NCBI GenBank assembly: GCA_944990035.1
Contig: CALYLX010000091.1
Span: 1 to 64,000, forward strand
Source: Clitopilus passeckerianus
Lineage: Eukaryota > Basidiomycota > Agaricomycetes > Agaricales > Entolomataceae
Direction: 5' to 3'
Length of the DNA: 64,000 nucleotides
In this document: one piece after another, positions 1-13,952 of the stretch
Layout: each line of letters starts with the position of its first letter
Position numbering within the stretch: the stretch's first letter is position 1
Translations under genes and position numbers: made by a program
The notes under the pieces: model-generated
What the model was told of the DNA's origin: nothing
The model's database searches: none
The model's input: the letters and a program-made list of their open reading frames with translations, nothing else

Positions 1-2613
1 TCCACATTCCCGACAAGGAACAATGCGACTGGATTCGGGAGCGCGTTGAAGTCCCCAAGCCTTGGAACTATACCGTAGAAGAAAAGCGAATGATTTTGGA
101 TCGTCTCATCTGGTCGGAATCCTTCGAGAAATTCATGGCCAGCAAGTACCCGAACGAGAAGCGCTTCGGTCTTGAAGGCTGCGAGGCTCTCATTCCCGGA
201 ATGAAAGCACTCATCGACCGCTCTGTTGACCATGGCGTCAAGCATGTCACTATTGGCATGCCTCATCGTGGCCGCCTTAACGTTCTTGCCAACGTTATCC
301 GTAAACCTATTGAAGCCATTCTCAATGAATTCGGCGGTAACGACCCTGATAACTGGCCAGCTGGAGACGTCAAGTACCATCTTGGCGCCAACTACGTGCG
401 ACCGACGCCTTCAGGAAAGAAGGTGTCGCTCTCCCTTGTCGCCAATCCTCTCATTTGGAAGCCGAAGACCCCGTCGTTCTAGGGAAAACTCGTGCCATTC
501 AACACTTCGAAAACGACGAAGCCAGCCATCAAACCGCCATGGGCGTGCTCCTCCACGGTGATGCTGCATTTGCTGGTCAAGGTGTTGTGTATGAGACCAT
601 GGGCTTCCACAATCTCCCCAGCTATGGCACTGGCGGAACCATTCACCTTATCGTAAACAACCAGATTGGTTTCACGACCGACCCTCGTTTCGCCCGTTCC
701 ACTCCTTACCCTCCGATATCGCTAAGGCTATTGACGCACCCATCTTCCACGTTAACGGTGACAACGTCGAAGCCGTCAACTTCGTCTGCCAGCTTGCCGC
801 AGACTACCGCGCCAAGTTCAAGAAGGACGTCGTCGTCGACATTGTTTGCTACCGCCGACATGGTCACAATGAGACCGATCAGCCCAGCTTCACGCAGCCC
901 AGAATGTACGAGGCGATCAAGAAGCAACCCACACCATTGACCCAATACTCCAAGTTCCTGGTTGGACGAGGCACCTTTACCGAGAACGACATCGAGGAGC
1001 ACAAGAAGTGGGTCTGGGGCATGCTTGAGAAAGCCGCCACAGCCGCCAAGGACTACGTTCCTACCAGCAAGGAATGGCTCTCCGCTTCCTGGCCTGGCTT
1101 CCCTTCGCCCAAGGAATTGGCAGAAAGGGCACTTCCTACCCGCGCCACCGGTACCGACGAAGCTATCCTCCAGAAAGTGGGCAAGGCCATTTCCTCCTAC
1201 CCATCTGGTTTCAATCCCCACAAAAACTTGGCTCGTATCCTTGCTACCCGTGGCAAGTCTGTTGAGGAGGGCAAGAACATCGACTGGTCCACCGCCGAGG
1301 CCCTTGCCTTCGGTTCGTTGGCATTGGAGAAGATTCATGTCCGCCTGTCTGGCCAGGATGTGGAGCGCGGAACTTTCTCTCAGCGCCATGCCATGATCCA
1401 TGACCAGAACAACGAACAGCAATACATTCCTTTAAATGACCTGGGTTCCAGCCAGGCACGCTTCGTCGTTTGCAACTCTTCTCTATCAGAATTCGGTACC
1501 CTCGGTTTCGAACTCGGATACTCCCTGGTGTCACCAGACTCTATTACGATCTGGGAGGCGCAGTTCGGTGATTTTGCCAACAATGCCCAATGCATTATTG
1601 ATCAATTCATTGCTGCCGGTGAAAGGAAATGGCTGCAGAGGACCGGTCTAGTCATGTCCCTCCCTCACGGATATGACGGACAAGGACCTGAACATTCCAG
1701 CGGAAGAATTGAGAGGTTCTTGCAGCTTTGTGATGACCATCCACATATCTTCCCTACCCAGGAGAAGATTGAGAGGCAGCACCAGGATTGTAACATGCAG
1801 GTTGTGTACCCAACGTAAGTCAAGCATTTTCGTGCGGATCAGGAAGCAGTGACTGACGCTTCCCTTCAGGACACCCGCGAACTATTTCCACGTCCTTCGT
1901 CGCCAGATTCATCGCGATTTCCGCAAACCAGTCAGTCCTTTCCGCTATTGACCTCGAATACCTTGACTCATAATAATATAGCTCATCCTCTTCTTCTCGA
2001 AATCTCTCCTTCGTCATCCTCGTGCTCGTTCAACTCTTGACGAGATGGTTGGCGATACTCACTTCCAGCGCTACATCCCTGAGACTCAGCAGGAGTCGTT
2101 GGTTGCTCCTGAAGAGATTAAGCGTCACATTCTTTGCACGGGTCAAGTCTACCATACTCTCCTTCAGGAACGTGAAGAGCGTGGCATCAAGGACATCGCT
2201 ATTAGCAGGGTTGAACAACTCTCCCTGTTCCTTATGATCTGGTACGTTTTATTATCTCCTCCCAAAACTCGCTCGGTACTGATCAATGGCCGACTACAGA
2301 TCACCCCTCACCTCGACATGTATCCTAATGCTGACCTCCTGTGGTGCCAAGAAGAGCCAATGAACAACGGTGCTTGGACGTACATCGGCCCTCGCCTCTA
2401 CACTGCTGCCAACCGCACTCAGCACCACAAGGGCAAGTACCCCTACTATGCCGGCCGCGGCCCCACCAGCTCTGTTGCCACCGGAAGCAAGGTACTTTTC
2501 ATTCTTCCCTCCTTTGGAACACTTCGGCTGATTCTTTGCTCCAGTCTCAACACAAGAAGGAGGTCCAACAGTTCCTTGACACTTCATTCGACCTGTCAAA
2601 GGGTGAACACTAG
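1..2613 (+). CDS. KGD1: 2-oxoglutarate dehydrogenase E1 component, 5'-partial
   Basis: This is the thiamine-diphosphate E1 subunit of the mitochondrial 2-oxoglutarate dehydrogenase complex (TCA cycle). The window begins inside the gene, in frame at base 3. Diagnostic segments are [30 protein letters not shown], the ThDP/Mg segment [10 protein letters not shown] followed by CYRRHGHNE, and the C-terminal WCQEEP..NGAW and GRPTSS-like (here [11 protein letters not shown]) blocks. Introns are inferred at 1815-1869, 1931-1981, 2242-2299 and 2492-2544; the TAG is at 2611-2613. The family frame is broken three times by what look like single missing pyrimidines, near 446-451 (..[12 protein letters not shown]), 711-713 ([11 protein letters not shown]) and 2222-2226 (VEQLS|PVPYDL). 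The protein is otherwise fully conserved, so sequencing error is likelier than a pseudogene. Identity is near certain; intactness is not. Confidence 0.95.
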
Positions 2614-2914
2614 ACATTCTCCTACTTGGTTAATTCGTTGCTCTCGAAAATAATTATTAGAACTGCATTTAATACAACTATTTCCGTTTCGCTCTCCTTT
2701 CCTTTGTTCCATAATGCGCATAAAAACCTAGTAGCAGTAGCAACCAACCGTATCTACTCCACTAAATTATAATAAGACGCGTCAAGTCGCGTTACTTGTC
2801 ACAGTCACGTCTGCTAAATCCTTTTGTCTCCGTTGCCTGCCCGTCCAAGTTCCCGCTACCCCGGAGGTACATAAGTAAGGACCACCGCCTTTGTGTGCTC
2901 CCCATTTCTCTCCA

Positions 2915-4245
2915 ATGCGCGCCATTCACCTTGTACTGGCCGCTGCAGCCTTTGCATCCCCTGCCCTTTCCTGGGGAATCGCAGGTAAGTTCTCGCGCCA
3001 ACGTGGACCACCATTCAAGTTACTCACATTATCTATAGGCCATGAGATAGTGGCTACGATAGCTCAAATACATCTGCACCCCAGCGTTTTCCCTGTTATA
3101 TGCGATGTGCTGAACTACACCTCTCCCATTCCTGGCGAGCCACAATGTCATCTCGCACCTATCGCTGGCTGGGCGGACAAGATGAGGTACAAGATGCGGT
3201 GGTCTTCTTCGTTGCACTACGTCAACGGCCTGGACGACTATCCTTCTCAAACCTGTGCCTTCCCCGGACCTCGAGGCTGGGCTGGGCCGAAGGGACATAA
3301 TGTTCTTGGTGGCCTCCGCAACGTATCGACAATCTTGGAAAACTATGTCGACGGCAGCAGCCAGGGAAGCCGTCCTTCGTTTGCATCGGAAGACGCTGCA
3401 AATGAGGCGTTGAAGTTCCTCGTACATTTCTTTGGTGATTTACATATGCCACTCCACCTTGTAGGTCGTGACCGAGGTGGGAATTCTGTGAAGGTTCGAT
3501 TTGGACGCAGACTCACTAGTAAGGCACCTCCACTCCCATCCTCCTTCGTCACATTGACATCTATCTTAAGACCTTCACTCTACCTGGGACGGTCTCCTCA
3601 TTGCTAAGGCCATCCGTGAGACGGCCCCGAAATACTCTCACCCCTTCCCTCCCCACAAATTGAATGGTCACTTCGCGGAACGATCTACGACTCTTATGTA
3701 CGACAAATCATGTGGGAGGGCATCCTTGACAAATGGGCCGACGAGGTTGACTCATGGTTAGACTGCCCCGCTGAACCTCAACCTGAGAATCGGTGGCAGC
3801 AAGTTATCTCGACGGTTCAGAAGTGGACGACGGGTGTGACGGACCCAGGCAGGGAAACCGACGATAACGTTTTGTGCCCTTATCATTGGGCCTCGGCTAT
3901 TCACGGTCTGAACTGTGAATTGATCTGGCCCAAGGAACTTGACGAACCTCCCTACAAGCACAGTCTTCCCGGTCGACTCCACACTTCGACCTCCGAGCAC
4001 GACCACGCTGGATGCCATGAAGCAGAGGAGTTGTCCGAGGAAGACGACTTGCAGCCTCATGATAACTACCTGCAATTGGATACACCAGAGTACGCTGGTG
4101 TTATCCGAAAGCGACAGATCATCGAGAAGCTTTTGGCTCAGGCCGGGATCCGCCTTGCGGCACACTTAAACTGGCTTTTGCCACCCCGGACGAAGTTGGA
4201 ATGGGCTTGTTATATCGTCGTCACTCTGTAGACATATCTGCTTAG
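2915..4245 (+). CDS. secreted S1/P1-family zinc nuclease
   Basis: This is a single-strand-specific nuclease/phosphodiesterase of the P1/S1 (phospholipase C-like) fold, which uses three zinc ions. ATG at 2915 opens a hydrophobic signal peptide ending ..SPALS; the mature protein then starts WGIAGHE, giving the family's N-terminal Trp1 and His6 zinc ligands. Other ligands are visible: Asp in GWADKM, His in SSLHYVN, HFFGDLHMPLH (His/Asp/His) and NLHSTWD (His/Asp). Introns are 2985-3038 and about 3522-3570. Two frame breaks look like single missing bases. One is in the C/T tract near 3640-3646, after which the frame reads SLRGTIYDSY. The other is in the T run 4176-4179, which turns LNWLFATPDEVG into LNWLLPPRTK. 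With both corrected the protein ends at the TAG 4243-4245. Uncorrected, it would stop early near 3758. Confidence 0.9.
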
Positions 4246-4413
4246 AGATGTGAGAGCAGCCTGCTGTTTTCAGGACCACTTTACCCACTTTACCGCTCGT
4301 ATGCCTTATATCCTGTAATATGTAGATACCTCCCGAACTTTTGTGTAAGCCTTGATAGATCATCCAACATCAATACATTTATGAACCACTACCAGTACGT
4401 AGTCATAACTAAG

Positions 4414-4418
4414 AAAAA
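4414..4418 (-). terminator. RNA polymerase III T-run terminator of the tRNA
   Basis: On the minus strand five T residues immediately follow the 3' end of the tRNA gene. This is the standard simple Pol III termination signal. Confidence 0.7.
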
Positions 4419-4492
4419 GGGCTCAATCGGGAATTAAACCCGAGACCACCTGCAGATATGTCCAAAGGACGGGAACAACCCCGAAGCAGGTA

Positions 4493-4515
<23 letters not shown>
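4419..4515 (-). tRNA. tRNA-Pro (anticodon CGG) with a 25-nt intron; possibly a decaying copy
   Basis: The minus strand folds as a cloverleaf. The acceptor pair is GGCTCAA/TTGAGCC with discriminator C. The A-box-like D arm is TGGTCTAGTAG. The anticodon arm is CCTGC/GCAGG with loop TTCGGG, interrupted after position 37 by about 25 nt. The T stem is TCGGG/CCCGA. Mature length is about 72 nt. Two normally invariant positions are changed. The T loop reads TTTAATT instead of TTCAATT (C56 to U), which also damages the B box. The D loop has AG where GG (18-19) is expected. These bases make the D-loop/T-loop tertiary contacts, so the copy may be weak or pseudogenic. It overlaps the 3' end of the ALDH reading frame on the same strand. 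Confidence 0.85.
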
Positions 4516-6354
<1,839 letters not shown>

Positions 6355-6550
6355 GAGTCAAGGGATGGAAATGAATTTGACCATCTGGCTGGCCATTTAT
6401 ATGCTCCGAATCGAAGCAGGCGAGGCGTCAAGCTGATTTTTATCGTCATACCTAAGCCGGGATCATGCACGAGATAACGATTGATCAAAGATCGATCAGG
6501 CTCAGGACAGATTCGGTCCTGTTGAGCAGATGATACATCGTAATGTTACA

Positions 6551-7756
6551 CTATTCGGCCCTGCTTTGCTGCAAAACCATCGGAAGGATACCTAGCAAGC
6601 GGTGCATAAGACCACAGTTTAAGAGAAGGAGGGATCACAAGTACCTCCAGTTGGTAGATGATAGTCGGGCCAGCCAACCGTGGCGAGGAAAGACCTAAGT
6701 AGTCCAACATGAGCCGTAATATGGATGACTGTCATTTTGGGTGTGGTTAGACAAGTGAAGATCCACTATGAAAACATACGCTCACAAATTTCCTTGTCTT
6801 CTTCAAAAATTCTATCTAATTCCTGCCTAAAGCGAATCGCAGCTTTGGGTCTACCCTCGCGTCCAGTGGGATCCCAGAACAGATCTTCCTCAGTCAACTC
6901 AGGCTCGATATCGAATTCGGGGAACGTTTTCTCGACAAATGAGCGAGGCCGTCGCTTGTCACAGGTATGGAATCCACTTTCTTCACGGAATCCCTGTGGT
7001 TGGATGATGTAGATGATTCATATCATGGTCCAAAGCACGTACCTCAGCTACCACGGGACGCTTGTATCCATAAGGTAGAAGGCCATCCCAGGTAATCACC
7101 CACGTCTTCAAGGCACGAGTAAGAGGGCTGCAATACATCTTTTCGGGTAGAGGTATTCCATTGGAAAGCTCGGATTTCCACGCTTCATGAGCAAATTGTG
7201 CTTGTTCTTCTCCTAGCTTCGTTAATTCTGGGTCCGCTATTAACATATGAGTACCTTGCGGAAGCAGCTACAGATTTAGAGACTTACGCCCCCAAGTCAA
7301 TTCGTCGTCTCCATCCCGTTGCGACCATCCTCTGAAAGTCATCGTATTGTGTCGGATAGTTCCTCAAACGGTGCTCGTAGTACGTGAGGAATGTGGGACT
7401 CACGCATACCATGCCACCCTCCCATACTTGTCCAAAGCCACGTTATCTAGGCAATGCACAAAGTCAGCTTCCGATTGACATACGTATGTGAGGTCAAACC
7501 TACGATGGCCTTGTCCGTGCCTGGCGAAGAAAACCAATTTATATCGCGTAGACGCGTCACTTGAGTCGTTCAAACGTTTGATCTGCTGCAGGAGATCGTC
7601 CCATCGAGAAGGAGACTCGTCGATTAAGCCAAATCGTGGTGGAATCTATAGTGGAATTCTTCAGCCTCATGCTTCGTCTGATATCTTGTGACCTACCGCA
7701 GGAAGCTCTAGGTCGTCGGTAGCTGGGGTCGCGCTCTGAATGAAGAAGCCTGGCAT
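6551..7756 (-). CDS. phosphoglycerate-mutase-like (histidine phosphatase) protein
   Basis: This is a member of the histidine phosphatase superfamily, branch 1, of the fungal PGM-like type. The catalytic loop FFARHGQGHHN carries the phospho-acceptor His. Further family marks are NVALDKYG, WGPDPELTKLGEEQA, the SPLTRALKTW block, LREESGFHTCDKRR-type segment, and ITAHVGLLRSF with the second catalytic His. The last exon reads TGGILPMVLQQ. Introns are very short and frequent, seven or more; the 3' one joins PTGG|ILPM and ends at the TAG 6551-6553. The start given is the Met of MPGFFIQSATP, but it sits directly after a plausible acceptor (TTTCAG). An upstream coding exon is therefore likely: an open frame ending SSEYTQSYYKA runs at about 7790-7900. 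The substrate cannot be inferred. Confidence 0.85.
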
Positions 7757-8147
7757 GATCTGAAAGTTGCATGGATCAGCACAATTTAGAGCTTGATGGG
7801 CTTTATAGTACGACTGCGTGTATTCACTTGATATTGGGACATTGTCAGCGGAATAGTACGGGAGGTTCCTCGAGATTGGATGTTTGCACGATTGGGTGAT
7901 GGTGGTGGTAGAAGCTCAACCAGGTCGTCTGACAGTTTCCGACGTTCGCCCAACTCTCGGCTCGTTCTCCCGAACGCTCCAGTTGAACCAGCAACGACGA
8001 CTATACAAGCTCATAACGAGACTACAACAGTGATATTCCAGTTAGCTCGATACACTAGGTGAGATAATCCTCTAAACATATAAAAAAGACACGAAGACAG
8101 CAGTGAAAACGTAGTACTATAGTGAGCATAATAAAGAATAATCAGGG
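7757..8147. other. intergenic or 5'-exon region of the PGM-like gene
   Basis: On the minus strand two different frames stay open over about 7790-8025. One contains AGSTGAFGRTSRELGERRKLSDD and the other NLPYYSADNVPISSEYT (both truncated here). Either could be an upstream exon of the PGM-like gene or a small separate gene. I cannot choose between them. Confidence 0.3.
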
Positions 8148-11100
8148 CTATTGGCCAGTGGTGGCAGGGGTCGGGCTCGATGGTGGTGTCTTCATGTAGC
8201 TATCAACCCATTTCTGTCGAAGGGCAGTCCTCTTATCCAGGGCTTCCTTGACCCTCTTCGTCTCTTCCTTGCTAGCAGGTAGTTTCCATAGAATATCCTC
8301 CGACTTGGACACATAGAATAGACGATATGTTCGCACGCAGATCTTGATCTCGAGAGCGTCTTGTGTAATAACGTTCGGTGGTAAATCTCGAATGGCGGCA
8401 GGTAGATTTCTGGGTACGATTTCATCAGCACGGCTCAAACTGAAGATGCCAGGAGGTAACTTACCTGTGCAAGAACGGAGGTTTAACCATGGATTGGGGG
8501 ATTCCCTCAGTGAGGTCATTCTAGAACCAAGTTCAGTACTAGATCGTCAACGTTACAACACTTGAGGTCTTACTGAAACGAATGAATCAATATAGGCTTG
8601 CCAGCGGCCAGTGACAACCTCGGAATCGTCGACACTGGAGTCATCCTTTCCAATGAGCTGAATTGTCATTGTCCTCGTGTCCGGCAACTAATCAGGGTTA
8701 TTTAGTATCCAACAATCAACTTGCAAACAAGGAGGGAAACCAACCCAGTCAATTCTGAAAAGGTTCTCGTCAGGCCCCAGCACCTTTTCAGCATTCCTTC
8801 TATTATTGATCTGATCTTGTGTAGTAGGCGCAGCAAGAGCACGTTCCTTCTTCAGAAGCTCAAGGAGGTCCTGACTCTTCACGTCGGGCAAAATTGTCTG
8901 AACTTGCTTGATGATACCTCCAACAACCTTGTCAATAGTGAAGGCACGATACGCCTCCTGTTTGTATGAAGTGAGCTGTCTATGATTCATGATATGAAGG
9001 TGTAAAAGTTACCTGAACACCAAACATTACTCTTAACTGCTCCTCAAAGATGGGTTGCTCGATCTCCCCATCAAACAAACGCTCAAGGGTCTCTAGCAGG
9101 AGCTCGTAATAGTGCTCTGCATTGGGGGAGGCGGGAGTTTTGGTTCACTTGAAACGCCGTTTGAGAGAGACCCACTCGACTGGGCTGGAGCACCTTCTTG
9201 AACCTGCATCTGGGGAAGATGGGTCTTCAGCGCAGCAGCAGCAGCCATCTTTGAAGATACGTGTTTGAATCGTGCCAGCCGCGAGTGAAGGATCTGAAGA
9301 AAAAAGGTTGAACCTCAAGCCGAACTAGTGATCAACATCAACCCACCTCTATCAACCTCAGCAGGCTGTAGAATGACGTATTCGTGAAGAATACGTTTCT
9401 TCTAGATGCCCCAGGGGCACCTCCCAATCTCCTGCCAAGTTCCTGAGCCTGAGCTAGCATCGCAGCGCCGATATCTTCATTGACATTTTGGGCAAAGATT
9501 GGTGCGGGAGATGCCAGTCTAGAAACTGCTGGTGACCTTGAAGTAGCCCTCGAGCCCGCTCTTGAATCGGATCTGGAAGGAGGTGTAGAGGTGGCGCCCT
9601 CAGGCTGTTGTTGCCCACCCCTGGTCCGCCTTTGGCTGGCCGATTTTGCTTGCTCCGCCTTCAGTAGCTTCTTTCTGAGGTCAGCACCACTGGCGTTGGC
9701 CAACCCATTGGTGCTTGCGTTACTTCCACTGGCTTTCTTGCCATTGACGCGCTTCGACCCAGCATTTGAGACAGAGGCGGTAGTCTCGAGGTCGCTCATT
9801 CCATCACCATCGCTACCCTCACTACCATCGGCTAGGATGAAGGCTTCGTTGAAGGACTTCACATCAAGGGAGAAGAAGAGGGGTATGAAGGACCTGAGGA
9901 AATTCTCTATCCTCCTTCGCTCTGCAAACGGAATTTGGCCTTGGGTCCGGTCCAGATATGACAGCGTCAACTTCATGGCATCTTGCAAGACCGTTACATA
10001 GCCGTCGTTGTCGTCTTTCTTGCGCTCGTCACCAGAGTCGAGCATAAACTCTAGCTGATGCTTGACTCCGGTCCTGCCAAAGCTTGCGTCCACTAAGCCT
10101 GCGCGTTTGTTGACTTGCTGTTCACGAACACTTTCGATCTGGCTGACCAAGCCCCGGACACTGAGGTTTTTCTTCTCATCTCCCCTCCACCAGACGCCTC
10201 GCCAGTCTAGAGCTTTCCAGAAGTTGGCCCTCTCGACTTCCCTCCACACCTTATTCCATTCTCTCTGCGCTCTCTTCCATTCCTCTTCCTTCGTCTTCAG
10301 CCTCGCCAGCACAACAGGTATTGCAACAGCTGGTGCATCCTGCATACATTGGATGACCTCCAGCCCAGGATCACGTCCGTATATCTTCTTCACGACTCGT
10401 GAATGAATAGCTTTCCATCCGCCACCCAGATTGGGCTTCAACTTGAAACCATTCCTTTCCTCTTGAGTCGAAAGGGATGCAATCTTATGAGCAATTGGGT
10501 CAAGAAGGGAGATAGTCCTGGTGATCGCATCGATGTGGAAGTCGTACTCGTGCCGTTCCTCCTCCGATCGGTGAAGTGCCTCTTCATAAATGTTTTTGCG
10601 ATGAGAGATGAAGCCGGATTCCTCGCTCGACCATGAGGGGTGTGACACCCACTCGTCGTTCAGAACAGAACGGCACATATCATCCCTGCCCGAGCAAGGC
10701 ACGTTCACTTCGTCGGATGAAAGCTTGCGATAGCTGCCGTATTTGGCGCTGAGCTGTGCCCGGAAGGTTTCTCCAGGACACCTACGATGGCAGGTCGTGT
10801 CCAACCGAAAGGCATCCGCGATTCCTGCTCAAAGGCTTCCCGTTCTTTCCTCTCGTCCCAACCAAGTATGGTCTTAAATTGTTTCATGAGGTCTGTATCG
10901 CCGAGGAAGTTGCTGGCCTCTTTGATGAGTCGTGCTGTGTCAATGAAGTCTTGGGTGAAGAGGTTGACAATCTTGAGGAACTCGTTATAGGTGTCCCTGT
11001 TATCAAGCATTCGCCGGACATGATCAAAGAACAATATGTCGTCGTTCCTGGACGGAATATGTGGTACGGCAGCAGACATGACTTGTGGAGCGGGTGGGAG

Positions 11101-12898
11101 GACGTGGGGAGGGAGAGGAAGGGCCGTGGTCCGAAGGGAAGGTGGTGAAGGAGGTTGTGGATGCGGCTTAGAGTATGAGGCGGGCGTGAGGTCCTGGCCA
11201 ATGGCGTGTTTAGATTTCTGCTACAAGAGTTCAGTAAAGAATCAAATATGCGCCTATTTATTTACCTTGGAACTCGGCTGGGGCTTGGTGATAGTAACAG
11301 GTTCTTTGTCAACTGGTTTTCTCTTCCTCTTGTTGGGAACATTAGGCACAGCAGCAGTTTCAAGCTTCCTCTTTCCTTTGCTTGCCTCTGCAAGAATGGT
11401 GGGGTCATCCAAGTTTTGCGAATGGGCGGGCATGAAGATACGGAAGTCGGAACGTAGGTCAGGCGCGTCTTTGAACAACCTTGCGATCTGGCGGGAAACT
11501 TCCTCCTGGAACATGAATTCATGTGATCAATGTGACAAGTGAAGAGCAAAAAGTAGAAGAGCTACCTCATCAATCGACTCTGGATGATTGTGATATTGTG
11601 ACAAGATTTCGAGGAATTGCCGGTACACCTCGGGATCACATCTCTGCTTGATCTTCTGAACGTATTGCACGGCAGGCTCAATGGCTTGACCATCGATAGG
11701 AAGTGTGCGAGGGTCCGGAGAGCTCAATGCAGCAGCTATTTGGGTGCGTATCAGAATTTGTGAACCGAGGAGACGAATTTAACCAACTTGGTTTGGGTGC
11801 AGAATGAGCCTCAGGCACGCGCGGGGCTTCGGGTTGAGATCTTGACCAGCCCACATCCTTTCGGTCCGGGAGAGGATCCGTGGTGGACTGTATCGTAGTC
11901 CCCGAAGGAGTCGTAACTGTGATGAAGGTATTGTTCACATCGTGGGCGTCCGAAGATATGTCAATTCTATAGCCAACAGGCAGAAAGGTGTTGAATCCTT
12001 GTATTAAAGACGGGTGGCCATTGAAAAGGTGGGAGACGCGGCGAATGACACCGGGTGTATCGATTCTAATGGCCGTGCTTCAGCATTCCGCGTCATAAAT
12101 GGCAAAATTTGAAGGCTTACAGTTCGTTCTTGAACTCCTTCATGATGTCCAAGAATCTATTATAAACATCTGGCTGATTCTGAAATTGCACTTTGACTGC
12201 ATCCAAATAGCTGAGGGCGTCGGTCACGTTCAACGGTCGATCCGGCGAGGCCTCTCGTTGAGGCTGGTTTTGTGTGGGTGATGTAGCGGGGGTTCCATTA
12301 ACCGCTCCCGGTGTAGCAGTCGCTGAAGGAGGGGGTTCCAGGGGCCTTGGAGTGGAAACTGGAGGTGGTGCTGGCTGGTCTACCGCCATCAACGTCGACT
12401 CTTTAATGGGGGCCTCCGGTGGTAGGGAGCCTTGCTTGTATACAGAGGCAGGCGGCGCCTCAGGTTGTGTGACAGGTTTATCGACGACAACGTCAGAGGT
12501 GGATGGAGGTGTGGTCGAAGGTAGATTTTCTGTCTTCGCTTCCGTATTCGGCCCGTCAGGAACTAGTGAGAGATCAGTAAACGGTGAACTGAACAGCGTA
12601 TTTTCATACAAACGGACCTGTCCTCATTTCACCATTATTAAGCGGATCAACGTCAGCCTTTGGAGTGGAAGATAAAGCAGCCTCCGGTTTATCGTCTATA
12701 GTAGAGTCGCCTGCAGGCTGACTTGCTGAAGAATCCGGTAGTATTGGCGAAGCAACACTGGTCAAAGCTGGTGCCTTGTCCGTGCTGAGTTCAGCTGAAG
12801 GTGCTACCGGCTGTCCGGTAGTGTCATCAGCAGACTTAGGAGCTTGCAAGTCGGATGAGACGGTGTCCACAGCCATTTGGTCGTCGTCCCTATTATCC
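8148..12898 (-). CDS. SIN3: SIN3 transcriptional corepressor
   Basis: This is the scaffold of the Sin3 histone-deacetylase complex and acts in the nucleus. About 210 Pro/Ser/Thr-rich residues precede PAH1 ([42 protein letters not shown]). PAH2 follows ([12 protein letters not shown].., then [13 protein letters not shown]), and PAH3 ([31 protein letters not shown]). After PAH3 comes the Sin3/HDAC-interaction region with [26 protein letters not shown] and [14 protein letters not shown]. The C-terminal block has [19 protein letters not shown] and [17 protein letters not shown]. About ten introns; TAG at 8148-8150. Frame needs one added base near 10758-10790 (before [10 protein letters not shown]) and one in the G5 run at 9124-9128 ([14 protein letters not shown]). 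Near 8460 the frame needs either a 25-nt intron or one base removed. About 1,330 residues, usual for fungal SIN3. Confidence 0.93.
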
Positions 12899-13195
12899 AT
12901 GACGAGCGGAAGAACTAAGGAGACGCTGTGTTCATGCCCATACGTCGTCGATCAATCCGAATTTTCCTCATCATGTGACCTTGAACGCGTGTCCAGTTTT
13001 GGACGACTTGGACGCGTCACTTTCACGATCAGCACTCCAACACAAAGAGGTAACAAGGCTGATAGCGAAGGTGTCTCGAGAGTTTCAGGGGTGACTATTA
13101 TATTCAATCTATGTCTATGTGCTACCAATACTCACAATGCAGTCAAACCCCTTGTATTGAGACCAGATATCCACTATCGTTCTCGGATTGGTATT

Positions 13196-13681
13196 TTAAT
13201 CTAGCAAAGGAACTTCAAACTTCAGGTCCTTCCCAGGTTCGTTTTCTTGAGGAACGACTATCCAAGCTTTATGTATAACCTTCAAATATCCCATATGACA
13301 ACCAGCAGGGAGCGAAGCCTGGACTGCCAACATAGCATTAGGGTATTTATAGAATCGGGAAAGTATCTCCCGCATAAGCTCAGGAGTATTGATTCTGAAT
13401 TTTAGGTTAGCTCTCAGGCAAAAGTATATATGTCGGTAATACACGTACTCCTTATTCTGGAACTGGAACAACAGACTCGCAAACTTTTGATAAAGCTCGG
13501 GGTCAGCGTCATTGAGCTCTTTCTTTGCCTCTATGGCGAGTCCGTACGCCTTGTGGTACTTTTCTTCCTGGTCCAGCCGTTTCTTAGTATTGGGAGAAGG
13601 CGAGCGAGAGAGATTGTTGTCGTTTGGGGACTCCTTGGCCATCGTCGCATGTTCAACATTTTCCCGAGCACCGTCAGGCAT
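13196..13681 (-). CDS. small PAH-domain-only protein A (SIN3 PAH1-like)
   Basis: This short protein of about 145 residues has a single paired-amphipathic-helix domain. The N terminus (MPDGARENVEHATM) is polar. The PAH spans about residues 38-110: YHKAYGLAIEAKKEL, DPELYQKFASLLFQF, then after a 54-nt intron (K|E-INTPELMREILSRF) FYKYPNAMLAVQASLPAG. The tail IVVPQENEPGKDLKFEVPL resembles the short segment that follows PAH1 in the neighbouring SIN3. The gene lies about 300 bp upstream of SIN3 on the same strand. It has no HDAC-interaction region. It could compete with SIN3 for PAH1 ligands, which is inference. Homology to PAH is clear from pattern; function is unknown. Confidence 0.75.
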   Translation of the reverse strand: MPDGARENVEHATMAKESPNDNNLSRSPSPNTKKRLDQEEKYHKAYGLAIEAKKELNDADPELYQKFASLLFQFQNKEYVYYRHIYFCLRANLKFRINTPELMREILSRFYKYPNAMLAVQASLPAGCHMGYLKVIHKAWIVVPQENEPGKDLKFEVPLLD

Positions 13682-13952
13682 TATTCGAGGCAGTGAACTG
13701 GAAATGAGAGGTCGAAACGAAGCGTAAAGCCCTTTTATATTTATTCGTGTCTTTCATAGACAATGCATTGTGTTGACGGAGCCTCGAGGCCAGGATGGCC
13801 AGAATTTTCAGCAGGCGCCACTTGGGCCATCGGAAGTACATAGCAGCAAAATGCTTGCAAGCGCAGAAATTTACCGGAAAGTGTCGTGCGGTGGGCACAG
13901 GCCGGAGTGGTCCAGTTGTATCACTCACTAATATACATTCAAAAGGCAACAC

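Noticed and set aside
1..2613. KGD1 as a pseudogene
   Set aside because: Frame breaks are single bases in pyrimidine runs while amino-acid conservation is complete, and neighbours show the same kind of break.
9480..10406. Plus-strand frames over SIN3
   Set aside because: Shadow frames of the conserved SIN3 exon on the other strand.
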